Source of the DNA: Thiohalospira halophila DSM 15071
GTDB lineage: Bacteria > Pseudomonadota > Gammaproteobacteria > Thiohalospirales > Thiohalospiraceae
Assembly: GCF_900112605.1 (NCBI RefSeq)
Contig: NZ_FOMJ01000001.1
Span: 148,577 to 212,576, forward strand
Direction: 5' to 3'
Length of the DNA stretch: 64,000 bases
Positions 53,041-60,677 of this stretch are shown here, piece after piece. A program made the position numbers and the translations under genes. Numbering within the stretch: position 1 is the stretch's first letter; every line of letters begins with the position of its first letter. Below the pieces are notes generated by a model. The model ran no database searches, was not told where the DNA came from, and worked only from the letters and a program-made list of their open reading frames with translations.

Positions 53041-55988
53041 ATCGGTTCCTCGTGACGGGTTTCGGGGGCCGGCGCGGCGGGCAGGCGCAGGTTGACCCGG
53101 GTGCCTTCCCCGGCGCGGCTCTCGATATCGATGCGGCCGTAGTGGGCCTGGACGATGTGGTAGACCACGGCGAGCCCCAGGCCGGTCCCCTCACCGGGGG
53201 CCTTGGTGGTGAAGAAGGGCTCGAAGAGCCGCTCCAGGTGATCGGGTTCGATCCCGCCCCCCTCGTCGATGAGGTCGAGGACGATGGCATCCCCCTCGGC
53301 CTCGGCGGAGATCTCCACCGTCCCCCCGGCGGGGGAGGCATCGGCGGCATTGCCCAGCAGGTTGACCAGGACCTGGAGCAGGCGCGGCTCGTCACCGAGG
53401 ACGGCGAGGTCCGTGGCGATGTGGCGCTCGAAGGCGGCTCGTTTGCCGCTGCCGGAGACGGCCACCAGGCGGATGGCCTCCTCCACCAGCGGCGCCACCG
53501 CCACCGGCTCGCTGGCGCGGGTATCGGCATCCCCGCCGTGGCTGAAGCGCATGAGCGCCTGGAGGATGTCGCTGATCCGCCGGGTCTGGGTGCGGATCTG
53601 GCCCAGGCCGGTGGTCACCGCCTGCGGGTCGGCCGGGTCCAGGGCCTGGGCCAGGCCGTCGATGTTGGTGACCGGGTTGCCGATCTCGTGGGCGACGCCG
53701 GCGGCCAGCCGGCCCACCGAGGCGAGCCGCTCGCTGTGGGCCAGCTCGGCCTCCAGCCGCTGGAGGTCGGTGAGGTCCTCCACCAGGACGACGGTGCCGG
53801 CGGCGTCGCGATCCGCCTCGATGGCGGCCTTGTGGAGGTTGAGCCAGCGGGTGGCTTCGCCCTGGCCCACCTGGACCTTGCGCAGCCGGCGGTCGTCGGT
53901 GCGCAGGAAGCCGGCCAGCAGCCCACCCCACGGGGCCGGCAGCTCGGCCACCGGTCGCCCGGTGGCCGCCTCCTCGTCGATCCCGGTGAGGGTGACCAGG
54001 GACTGGTTCCAGTGGATGACCTCGCCGTCCAGCGCCACCGTGGCCGCCCCCAGCGGGAGGTCGTGGAGGACCTGGCGGTGATAGCGGCGCAGGGAGTCGA
54101 GCTCCCGGGAGAGGCCGTGGAGCTCGATGGTGGAATCGGCCAGGCGTGCCTCCACGTGGCGGACCGTGTCGGCCAGCGCCTGGCGGGTGTGAGGCTCCAG
54201 CCGCAGTCGCTCGTCCACGATCATCCGGGCCAGCAGGGGGCCCATGAGACCGGAGAGATTGCGCTCGATCTGCTCCCGCAGCCGGGTGAGCTCGCCGGGG
54301 CGGTCCTCGTCCGGGGCCAGGTCCAGGTCCTTGAGGGCGCGGCGGACCTCCCGCCGGGCCACCTCCGGCCCCACGGCCTCGGCCAGCCGCTCGCTGAACT
54401 GTTCCGCCGAGCCGGCCGCCACCACCCCGGTGGCCGGCGGGGTCGCCTGCACGCAGGCCCGGGCCGCCCGGGCCTCCGCCTCGGTGGGGCGGGTGGCCAG
54501 GCTGACGGCCAGGAAGAGCGCCCCGTTCACCGCCAGGGAGGCGGTGGTGGCGGTGAACCAGGGGGACTCCGTGGCCACCGTGCCGAGGAGGGCCGCGGGA
54601 TCGAGGCCGAACGCCAGGAAGCCGGCGCGCTCCAGCAGGGGAAGCAGCAGCAGTCCGGCCCAGACGGTGCCGCCGCCCAGCAGGCCGGCGACGAAGCCCT
54701 GGCGGGTGGCCCGCGGCCAGAGGAGCAGCCCCACGATCCCGGGCAGAAACTGGGCCACGGCGACGAAGGAGATGAGCCCCATCTCCACCAGCCCGGCGCG
54801 CTGCTGAAGGAGCAGGTGGAAGGCATAGCCGGCGAGGATGATGAGCGCCACCAGCCCCCGCCGGCTCCACAGCAGCCAGCGATAGAGGTTGCCACCCTCC
54901 GGCGGGCGTCGGGTGAGGCTCGCCGGTAGCAGCAGGTGGTTCATGGCCATGGCGGCCAGGGCCAGGGTGGTGACGATGACCATGGCGCTGGCGGCGGAGA
55001 CGCCCCCCAGGAAGGCGGCGATGGTCAGCAGGGCGTTCCCCTCTGCCTGGGGCAGGGCGAGGACGAAGTAGTCCGGCGCCCCGGCCAGCCCGCGCTCCTG
55101 GCCGGCCCAGAGGATGGGCGGGATGGCCAGGTTGAGCAGCAGCAGGAAGAGGGGGAAGCCCCAGGCGGCGATCCGTAGCCCCCGCGCATCCGTGGCCTCG
55201 GTAAAGGCCATGTGGAACTGCCGCGGCAGCAGGAAGGCGGCGGCGAAGGCGAGCAGCAGCAGGGTCGTCCAGGAGCCGGAGTGGACCGGCTCGTACATCC
55301 GCTCCAGGGCCGCCGGGTTCGCGGCCAGCCACTCGTTCAATCCGCCCGGCCCGCCGAAGACGCCGAACAGGGCCAGGGCGCCCACGGCCAGCAGGGCGGC
55401 GAGCTTCACCAGGGACTCGAACGCCACCGCCGCCACCAGCCCCTCGTGGCGCTCCCCCGGGGCGGCGTGGCGGGCGCCGAAGAGGGTGGCGAAGAGGATG
55501 AGCAGGGCGCAGAAGGCCAGGGCCAGCAGGTGGGGCGGCGTCTGGCGGGTGAGGACCTGGGCCGATTCGGTCACCGCCCGGATCTGGAGGGCGATGTAGG
55601 GGAGGCTGCCCACCAGCATGAAGAGCGTCACCGCCACCCCCGCCGCCTGGCTGCGGTAGCGGAAGGTGAACAGGTCCGCCAGGGAGGTGAGCTGGTGCTC
55701 CCGCGCCAGGCGCAGGATGGGGGCGAGCAGCACCGGCGCCAGGAGGAAGGCCAGGGTCGGCCCCAGGTAGATGGTCAGGAACTGGTAGCCATCGCTGGCG
55801 GCGAAGCCGACGCTGCCGTAGAAGCTCCAGGAGGTGGCAAAGACCCCCAGGGAGAGGACGTAGACCGCCGGGTGGCGCAGGAGCCGGTCGGGTAGCCAGC
55901 CGCGCTCCGCCGCCAGGGCGATGAGGAAGAGCAGGGAGAGGTAGCCCGTGGCCGCTGCCAGGAGCCAGCCGGCCTCAAGCGTCATCAT
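53037..55988 (-). CDS. cbrA: SSS transporter-like sensor histidine kinase CbrA
   Basis: Sensor of 983 residues. The N-terminal 500 residues form a sodium:solute symporter-like domain with about 13 helices (AVYVLSLGVFATSWSFYGSVG, RQFHMAFTEATD). A STAC/linker region with a conserved acidic stretch follows, then PAS (about 640-740), and the histidine kinase with ASVGRLAAGVAHEIGNPVTN, His near 767. The ATPase has NLLGNAADASPAGG, DEGGGI and TGLGLAVVYHIV. CbrA signals carbon availability to CbrB. The transporter domain may bind or move a substrate (histidine in Pseudomonas). It overlaps cbrX by 14 bp. Confidence 0.88.
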
Positions 55989-56193
55989 CCCCCCCGGCGC
56001 GATCCCCCAGGTGGAGGAGGGCGGCGGCGATGGCCAGGACCGCCGCCCAGACGGCGTAAGGGGCCAGCCAGCCCCAGGCCGGTCGCGCCCAGACGGCCAG
56101 CAGCGGCGAGGCCAGGAGGGCGACGGCGATGACGGCGGCGATGATGGGTCGATCTCCCCCGCTACCCCGCTCGCTGCTAGTGCCGTTGGCCAT
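55975..56193 (-). CDS. cbrX: CbrX-like small membrane protein
   Basis: Protein of 72 residues with two predicted helices (PIIAAVIAVALLASPLLAVWA and PYAVWAAVLAIAAALLHLG). It is positioned between gluQ and cbrA, like the small cbrX gene of Pseudomonas, and overlaps the cbrA start by 14 bp. Sequence similarity to CbrX cannot be judged by eye; the name rests on position, size and hydrophobicity. It may aid translation or function of CbrA. Confidence 0.6.
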   Translation of the reverse strand: MANGTSSERGSGGDRPIIAAVIAVALLASPLLAVWARPAWGWLAPYAVWAAVLAIAAALLHLGDRAGGDDDA

Positions 56194-56227
56194 GGACTCC
56201 CCCGCCCCCCGGAAACCTTCTGGAAAC

Positions 56228-56242
56228 GTTACGTAGCGTAAC
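56228..56242. promoter_or_regulatory. Activator-type dyad 3, GTTAC-N5-GTAAC upstream of cbrX
   Basis: GTTAC-GTAGC-GTAAC has the same core as the two dyads at the acetate promoter. It overlaps the end of gluQ, 35 bp before the cbrX start. No sigma-54 promoter was found between it and cbrX, so it would suit autoregulation, perhaps repression. Confidence 0.6.
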
Positions 56243-57164
56243 ATCCAGGATCGGTGCCGGGTACGGTGGGGGCGGGGCTCGCGAGGGTCGTGGGGATCCC
56301 GGCCGGATCCCAGTGGGCCTCGGCCCAGGCCAGTAGTTCCGGGCCCGGGGCGCCGAAGAGTTCCGCTGGTGGTGTCTGGCCCAGGAAGGCCAGCGCCTGC
56401 CACAGGGCCCGCGGCCCGGACTCGCCGCCGACAGGGGTGGCCCCGGTCTGTTTGCTGAGTTTGTCGCCAGCCGCGGTAACGGCGATGGGGAGGTGGTACC
56501 AGGCCGGCGCCGGCAGGCCGAGCTGGCGGAAGAGGTGGATCTGGCGGGGCGTGGAGTCCAGCAGGTCGCTACCGCGGACCACCTCGGTGATCCCGGCGGC
56601 GGCGTCGTCCACCACCACGGCGAGCTGGTAGGCGAACAGCCCGTCGGCGCGGCGGATCACGAAATCCCCGACTTCCGCCGCCACATCCTGCTCCCGGGCC
56701 CCCAGTAGACCGTCGGTGAAGGCGATCCGGGCGCTGCGGGTGTCCAGGCGGACCGAGCGTTCCGGCCGGCCCCCGGTGCCGTTGCGGCAGGTGCCCGGGT
56801 AGACGCCGGCGGGCAGGCCGGTGGCCGTGGCGGCGGCGCGGACCTCGGCCCGGGAGCAGGCGCAGGGGTAGGCGAGCCCGTCCGAGCGCAGCCCGGCCAG
56901 CGCGTCGGCGTAGGCCTCCAGGCAGTCGCTCTGGTGGACCACCGGCCCGTCCCATTCGAAGCCCAGATTCTCGAGGTCGCGCAGGATCCCGTCCGCGGCA
57001 CCGGGGACGTTGCGCGGGGTGTCGATGTCGTCCATGCGCAGCAGCCACTCGCCCCCGGCGGCGCGGGCGCGCAGGTAGCTCCCGGCGGCCGCCACCAGGG
57101 AGCCGAAGTGGAGCGGGCCGGTGGGGGAGGGGGCGAAGCGGCCGCGGTACTGGTCCTCCGGCAT
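56229..57164 (-). CDS. gluQ: Glutamyl-Q tRNA(Asp) synthetase
   Basis: Class I synthetase-like protein of 311 residues without an anticodon-binding domain. The HIGH equivalent is H19-F-G-S (APSPTGPLHFGS), and the KMSKS equivalent is KLSKQTGA. A zinc site is suggested by CACSRAE and YPGTCRNG. It adds glutamate to the queuosine of tRNA(Asp). It links functionally with queG in this window. Its promoter region is shared with the divergent dksA. Confidence 0.92.
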   Translation of the reverse strand: MPEDQYRGRFAPSPTGPLHFGSLVAAAGSYLRARAAGGEWLLRMDDIDTPRNVPGAADGILRDLENLGFEWDGPVVHQSDCLEAYADALAGLRSDGLAYPCACSRAEVRAAATATGLPAGVYPGTCRNGTGGRPERSVRLDTRSARIAFTDGLLGAREQDVAAEVGDFVIRRADGLFAYQLAVVVDDAAAGITEVVRGSDLLDSTPRQIHLFRQLGLPAPAWYHLPIAVTAAGDKLSKQTGATPVGGESGPRALWQALAFLGQTPPAELFGAPGPELLAWAEAHWDPAGIPTTLASPAPTVPGTDPGCYAT

Positions 57165-57218
57165 GCCACTATTCTAGCGCTTCGGTTCCCGTTGGTGGTG
57201 ACGCCGTGAATATTTCGG

Positions 57219-57249
57219 TTGCGCCTGTAATGTCGGTTCTGGTATTACA
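57219..57249 (+). promoter_or_regulatory. dksA promoter with inverted repeat
   Basis: TTGCGC (57219-57224) and TATTAC (57243-57248) with 18-bp spacing are a reasonable sigma-70 pair 40 bp before the dksA ATG. TGTAAT (57226-57231) and ATTACA (57244-57249) form a 6-bp inverted repeat that covers the spacer and -10. An AGGGAGGGG ribosome-binding site precedes the ATG. Confidence 0.5.
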
Positions 57250-57289
57250 TGCCGGCTTTGCAAACTGCGTCCCATCAGGGAGGGGACTC

Positions 57290-57730
57290 ATGCCGGAAAC
57301 CGAGAAGAAGACCACCGTCGCCGACCACCAGGGGATCGAGCCCTATCAGCCGGAGGAAGGCGAGGAGTACATGAATCCGGAGCAGGAAGAGCACTTCCGC
57401 CGGATTCTGCGCGCCTGGCGCCAGGAGCTCATGGAGGAGGTGGACCGGACCGTCCACCACATGCAGGACGAGGCGGCCAATTTCCCCGACCCCAACGACC
57501 GCGCCAGTCAGGAGTCGGAGTTCACCATGGAGCTGCGCACCCGGGACCGGGAGCGCAAGCTGCTCAAGAAGATCGACGAGGCGCTCAACGCCATCGACGA
57601 GGGCGAGTACGGCTTCTGCGAGGCCTGCGGTGTCGAGATCGGGATCCGGCGCCTGGAGGCGCGGCCCACCGCGACGCTGTGCATCGACTGCAAGACCCTG
57701 GACGAGATCCGGGAGCGCCAGCGCGGCTGA
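57290..57730 (+). CDS. dksA: RNA polymerase-binding transcription factor DksA
   Basis: DksA of 146 residues. The coiled-coil tip has the acidic pair in FPDPNDRASQESEF (D-x-x-D-x-A). The zinc finger is CEAC (about 110) and CIDC (about 131). The N-terminal helix has MNPEQEEHFRRILRAWRQEL. ATG 57290 was selected for the strong upstream AGGGAGGGG and family start. DksA with ppGpp reprograms transcription at rRNA and amino-acid promoters. In E. coli dksA and gluQ are co-directional; here they diverge. Confidence 0.94.
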   Translation: MPETEKKTTVADHQGIEPYQPEEGEEYMNPEQEEHFRRILRAWRQELMEEVDRTVHHMQDEAANFPDPNDRASQESEFTMELRTRDRERKLLKKIDEALNAIDEGEYGFCEACGVEIGIRRLEARPTATLCIDCKTLDEIRERQRG

Positions 57731-57798
57731 GATTCCGCCCGCCGGGTGACACAGTCGTAAAAGAATTGTCCAGAGGGGTGCCGTCCACGGTATGCTTT

Positions 57799-57820
57799 TG
57801 CCTCCTGCACCAAGGAGGCA
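57799..57820 (+). promoter_or_regulatory. Hairpin sequestering the cbbY ribosome-binding site
   Basis: TGCCTCC (57799-57805) pairs perfectly with GGAGGCA (57814-57820), loop TGCACCAA. The right arm contains the GGAGG ribosome-binding site of the gene starting at 57824. A TTGTCC/TATGCT pair (57766-57771, 57791-57796, spacing 19) could start RNA near 57803, inside the left arm. Transcripts from dksA would fold the hairpin, those from the local promoter would not. Confidence 0.5.
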
Positions 57821-57823
57821 TTG

Positions 57824-58597
57824 ATGGCGGAACTCAAGGCACTACTCTTCGACGTGGACGGCACCCTGGCCGATACCGAACGGGACGGCCACCGGGTTGC
57901 CTTCAATCGGGCCTTTGCGGATGCGGGGCTCGACTGGCACTGGGATGAACCCCTCTACGGCGAACTCCTGGCCATCACCGGCGGCAAGGAGCGGATCCGC
58001 CACTACCTGGCGCAGCACCGGCCGGATGAGGACCTCCCGGCGGATCTCGACGGCCTCATCGCCGACCTCCACGCCGCCAAGACCCGCCACTACACCGAAC
58101 TGCTGGCCACCGGCGCCATCCCCCTGCGCCCCGGAGTCGAGCGGCTCCTGCGCGAGGCCCGGGAGGCCGGCCTGCGCCTGGGAGTTGCGACCACCACCAC
58201 CCCGGCCAATGTCACGGCCCTGCTGGAATCCACCCTGGGGCCGGAGTCGGTGGAGTGGTTCGAGGTCATCGCCGCCGGCGACATCGTCCCGGCCAAGAAG
58301 CCGGCCCCCGACATCTACCACTACGCCCTGGAGCACATGGGGCTCGGCCCCGGTGAGGCGCTGGCCTTCGAGGACTCGGCCAACGGCGTCCGCTCCAGCG
58401 TGGCGGCGAGCCTGCCCACCGTGGTCACCGTCAACGACTACACCCGGGATCACGACTTCACCGGTGCCGTGACCGTGCTGGACAGCCTGGGCGAGCCGGG
58501 CGCGCCGGCCTTCACCCTGGCCGGTGCCGCCCTGGAGGAGGGAGTCCTGGATCGGGCCGCGGCCGCCGCCCTCCATCGCGCCGGAACCGAGGACTAG
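57824..58597 (+). CDS. HAD-family phosphatase, CbbY-like
   Basis: HAD hydrolase of 257 residues. The nucleophile motif is LLFDVDGTLADTERDGH, motif II is GVATTTTPANV, the lysine is in AKKPAPDIYHYAL, and the last motif is EDSANGVRSSVAA. The segment GGKERIRHYL and the DGHRVAFN pattern are those of CbbY, which removes the Rubisco inhibitor xylulose bisphosphate. It is a hint of autotrophy but no cbb gene is nearby. Other sugar-phosphate HAD roles are possible. Confidence 0.82.
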   Translation: MAELKALLFDVDGTLADTERDGHRVAFNRAFADAGLDWHWDEPLYGELLAITGGKERIRHYLAQHRPDEDLPADLDGLIADLHAAKTRHYTELLATGAIPLRPGVERLLREAREAGLRLGVATTTTPANVTALLESTLGPESVEWFEVIAAGDIVPAKKPAPDIYHYALEHMGLGPGEALAFEDSANGVRSSVAASLPTVVTVNDYTRDHDFTGAVTVLDSLGEPGAPAFTLAGAALEEGVLDRAAAAALHRAGTED

Positions 58598-58601
58598 GAC
58601 C

Positions 58602-59777
58602 ATGGCGGCCCAGAGCATTGGCAGCCTCGCCGGCGAGGACGAACGCTATATCAAGGTGCGCCAGGGAGAGGTGCGCGTGGGCGAGCCCCTGCCCTGGGAC
58701 GTCTTCGATCCCAACGACAATCTCCTCTTGAGCGAGGGGACCGTGGTCTCCACGGAAAAGCAGTTGGAACGCCTGCTGGCGGAGGGGCTCTACCGGCGGC
58801 TGCGGCGAACCAATCGCGAGAGCGTCGCCAGCGCCGGCCGGGATCCCATTACCGGCAACGCCACCAACCCCTTCGGCCGGGTTTCGGAACTCATGCAGCG
58901 GTTGCACGGCTTTCTGAACCGGCTGGCCAGCGGCGAGGTGGACGACGCCGAGGTCCGCGGCCTGCGGCTGGCGGGGGCCCTGCGCAATCTGGTGGAGCGG
59001 GATGCCGATGCGACCCTGGGGGCGAGCCACCTGGATCGCGACTACCACTACGTCTACAGCCACGCCCTCTACTCGGCACTGCTCACCGACCTGGTCGGCC
59101 GTCGTCTGGGGTTGGACGAGGAGCGGCGGGATACCATGCTGGCGGCCGCGATCACCGCCAACATCGGCATGCATCGGCTCCAGCAGGAGCTGGTGAGCCA
59201 GTCGGCGCCGCTGACCCAGGAGCAGCGCAAGGCCATCCAGGGCCATCCGCTGGTGAGTACCGAGATCCTGCGCCGTTCCGGCGTGACCAGTGACCCGTGG
59301 CTGGAGATCGTCCTCCAGCACCACGAGCGCCTGGACGGTGAGGGCTATCCGCGCGGGATCGCCGGCGACGACTTCCTGGTGGAGGCGCGGATCGTCGCCA
59401 TCGCCGACCGCTACCACGCCATGGTCTCCGGGCGGGAATATCGGCAGGGGCTGGTGCCGCGCTCGGCGCTGAAGAAGCTCTTCATGGAGGATGGCGGCGC
59501 CATCGACAACGAACTCGCCCAGATCTTCATCAAGGAGCTGGGCTTCTTCCCGCCGGGCTCCTTCGTCACCCTGGCCAGCGGCGAGTGCGGCCTGGTGGTC
59601 CGCCGGACCGGCGACGTCTCCGCCCCGGAGGTCGCCGTGATCCGGGGTGCTGACGGCCAGCCCTACATGGAGCCCCTGCTGCGACCCACCAATACCGAGC
59701 GCCACGCCATCAAGGGGCTGCAGAGTACGCCCACCAAGCTGCCGTTCCACCTGGGGCACATCTGGGGCTACGACTAG
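58602..59777 (+). CDS. HD-GYP-like protein with the HD dyad replaced
   Basis: Protein of 391 residues. The N-terminal domain (1-120) resembles the DUF3391-type region of HD-GYP proteins. The HD-GYP domain begins YHYVYSHALYSALL. At the metal site, where relatives have L-H-D-I-G-K/M, this protein has ITANIGMH, so both H and D are replaced (residues 186-187). HHERLDGEGYPRG is intact (from about 240). A PilZ-like beta tail may follow. It may bind but not cleave c-di-GMP. It begins 5 bp after the CbbY-like gene. Confidence 0.82.
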   Translation: MAAQSIGSLAGEDERYIKVRQGEVRVGEPLPWDVFDPNDNLLLSEGTVVSTEKQLERLLAEGLYRRLRRTNRESVASAGRDPITGNATNPFGRVSELMQRLHGFLNRLASGEVDDAEVRGLRLAGALRNLVERDADATLGASHLDRDYHYVYSHALYSALLTDLVGRRLGLDEERRDTMLAAAITANIGMHRLQQELVSQSAPLTQEQRKAIQGHPLVSTEILRRSGVTSDPWLEIVLQHHERLDGEGYPRGIAGDDFLVEARIVAIADRYHAMVSGREYRQGLVPRSALKKLFMEDGGAIDNELAQIFIKELGFFPPGSFVTLASGECGLVVRRTGDVSAPEVAVIRGADGQPYMEPLLRPTNTERHAIKGLQSTPTKLPFHLGHIWGYD

Positions 59778-59810
59778 GGCGGGCCCTGGTGCGGGGTGCA
59801 TGCTATTCCG

Positions 59811-59839
59811 TTGTCCGGACAAGGTCCGGACGCTAGACT
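59811..59839 (+). promoter_or_regulatory. Promoter and double operator of tacAT
   Basis: TTGTCC (59811-59816) and TAGACT (59834-59839) are 17 bp apart, a good sigma-70 pair. The spacer holds GTCCGGAC twice (59813-59820 and 59824-59831), 11 bp apart, one turn of DNA. A ribbon-helix-helix antitoxin binding both boxes would block the promoter. Confidence 0.65.
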
Positions 59840-59871
59840 GGAAGGGGTTGGAAAGATAGCCAGAGGTGGGT

Positions 59872-60150
59872 ATGGCGACCGCTGAAAAGGGCAAGAGCGA
59901 ACGGATCGACGTCCGGACCAGCGCCGAGGTCAAGGAGCTCCTCCGCGAGGCGGCGCGAGGGGGGCACAAGAGTGTCAGCGAGTTCCTCCTGGATGCCGGC
60001 ATCGCGGCGGCCAATCAGGCGCTGGCCGAGCGCCGACACTTCCAGCTATCCGAGGAACAATGGGAGGCCTTCGAGCAGGCGCTGGACCGGCCCGTTTCGG
60101 AGAAACCCGGCCTGCGCCGACTCCTGACTGAGTCCGGGGTGCTCGACTAG
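59872..60150 (+). CDS. tacA: TacA-type antitoxin (DUF1778)
   Basis: Antitoxin of 92 residues. The ribbon-helix-helix is KSERIDVRTSAEVKELLREAA with KSVSEFLLDAGIAAANQAL, the DUF1778 signature. The C-terminal tail (FQLSEEQWEAFEQALDRP) neutralises the toxin. ATG 59872 is chosen, with AGAGG upstream. The order antitoxin-toxin, 11 bp apart, is standard. Confidence 0.9.
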   Translation: MATAEKGKSERIDVRTSAEVKELLREAARGGHKSVSEFLLDAGIAAANQALAERRHFQLSEEQWEAFEQALDRPVSEKPGLRRLLTESGVLD

Positions 60151-60161
60151 GGCCCTGCGGG

Positions 60162-60665
60162 ATGGAGCTGGATGGGGCGGCCCGGCGACTGGCGCGCGAT
60201 GACAAGGTCGAGGACTTTGATTGTGGCGAGGCAGCGCTGAATGACTATCTACATCGCTTCGCCTGGCAGAATCAGCAGGCCCATGCTGCTACCAGCTATG
60301 TGGTGACTCGGGAGAGCAGGGTGGTGGGCTACTACAGCCTGGCTGTCGGTAGCGTAAACCCCGAAGAGGCAACGCCTCGAAGTCGGCAAGGGATGGCCCG
60401 CCACCCCGTTCCACTCATGATCCTGGCCCGGCTGGCGGTGGACCGGTCCTGCCAGGGACAGGGTCTGGGTCGCGCCCTGCTGAAGGATGCGCTCCTGCGC
60501 ACCCGCCAGGCAGCGGATATCGCCGGGATCCGCTGCCTGGTCGTCCATGCCAGGGGGCATTCGGCCCGAGGATGGTACGAACAGTTCGATTTCGAGCCCT
60601 CCCCGACGGACCCCTACCACCTTTTCCTGTTGATGAAGGACATCGATGCCGCGCTCCGGGGCTGA
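60162..60665 (+). CDS. tacT: TacT-type GNAT acetyltransferase toxin
   Basis: GNAT toxin of 167 residues. It has FDCGEAALNDYLHRFA, VTRESRVVGYYSLAVGSV and the acetyl-CoA motif LAVDRSCQGQGLGRALLKDAL, then ARGWYEQFDFEPSPTDP with the catalytic-type Tyr. TacT toxins acetylate the amino acid on charged tRNAs and stop translation. The gene ends 12 bp from a convergent gene. Confidence 0.91.
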   Translation: MELDGAARRLARDDKVEDFDCGEAALNDYLHRFAWQNQQAHAATSYVVTRESRVVGYYSLAVGSVNPEEATPRSRQGMARHPVPLMILARLAVDRSCQGQGLGRALLKDALLRTRQAADIAGIRCLVVHARGHSARGWYEQFDFEPSPTDPYHLFLLMKDIDAALRG

Positions 60666-60677
60666 GCCGGGGACGCG

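Noticed and set aside
56194-56227. GG-N10-GC in the cbrX leader as a sigma-54 promoter
   Set aside because: GGTTTCCGGGGGGC fits only the bare spacing and none of the other consensus bases.
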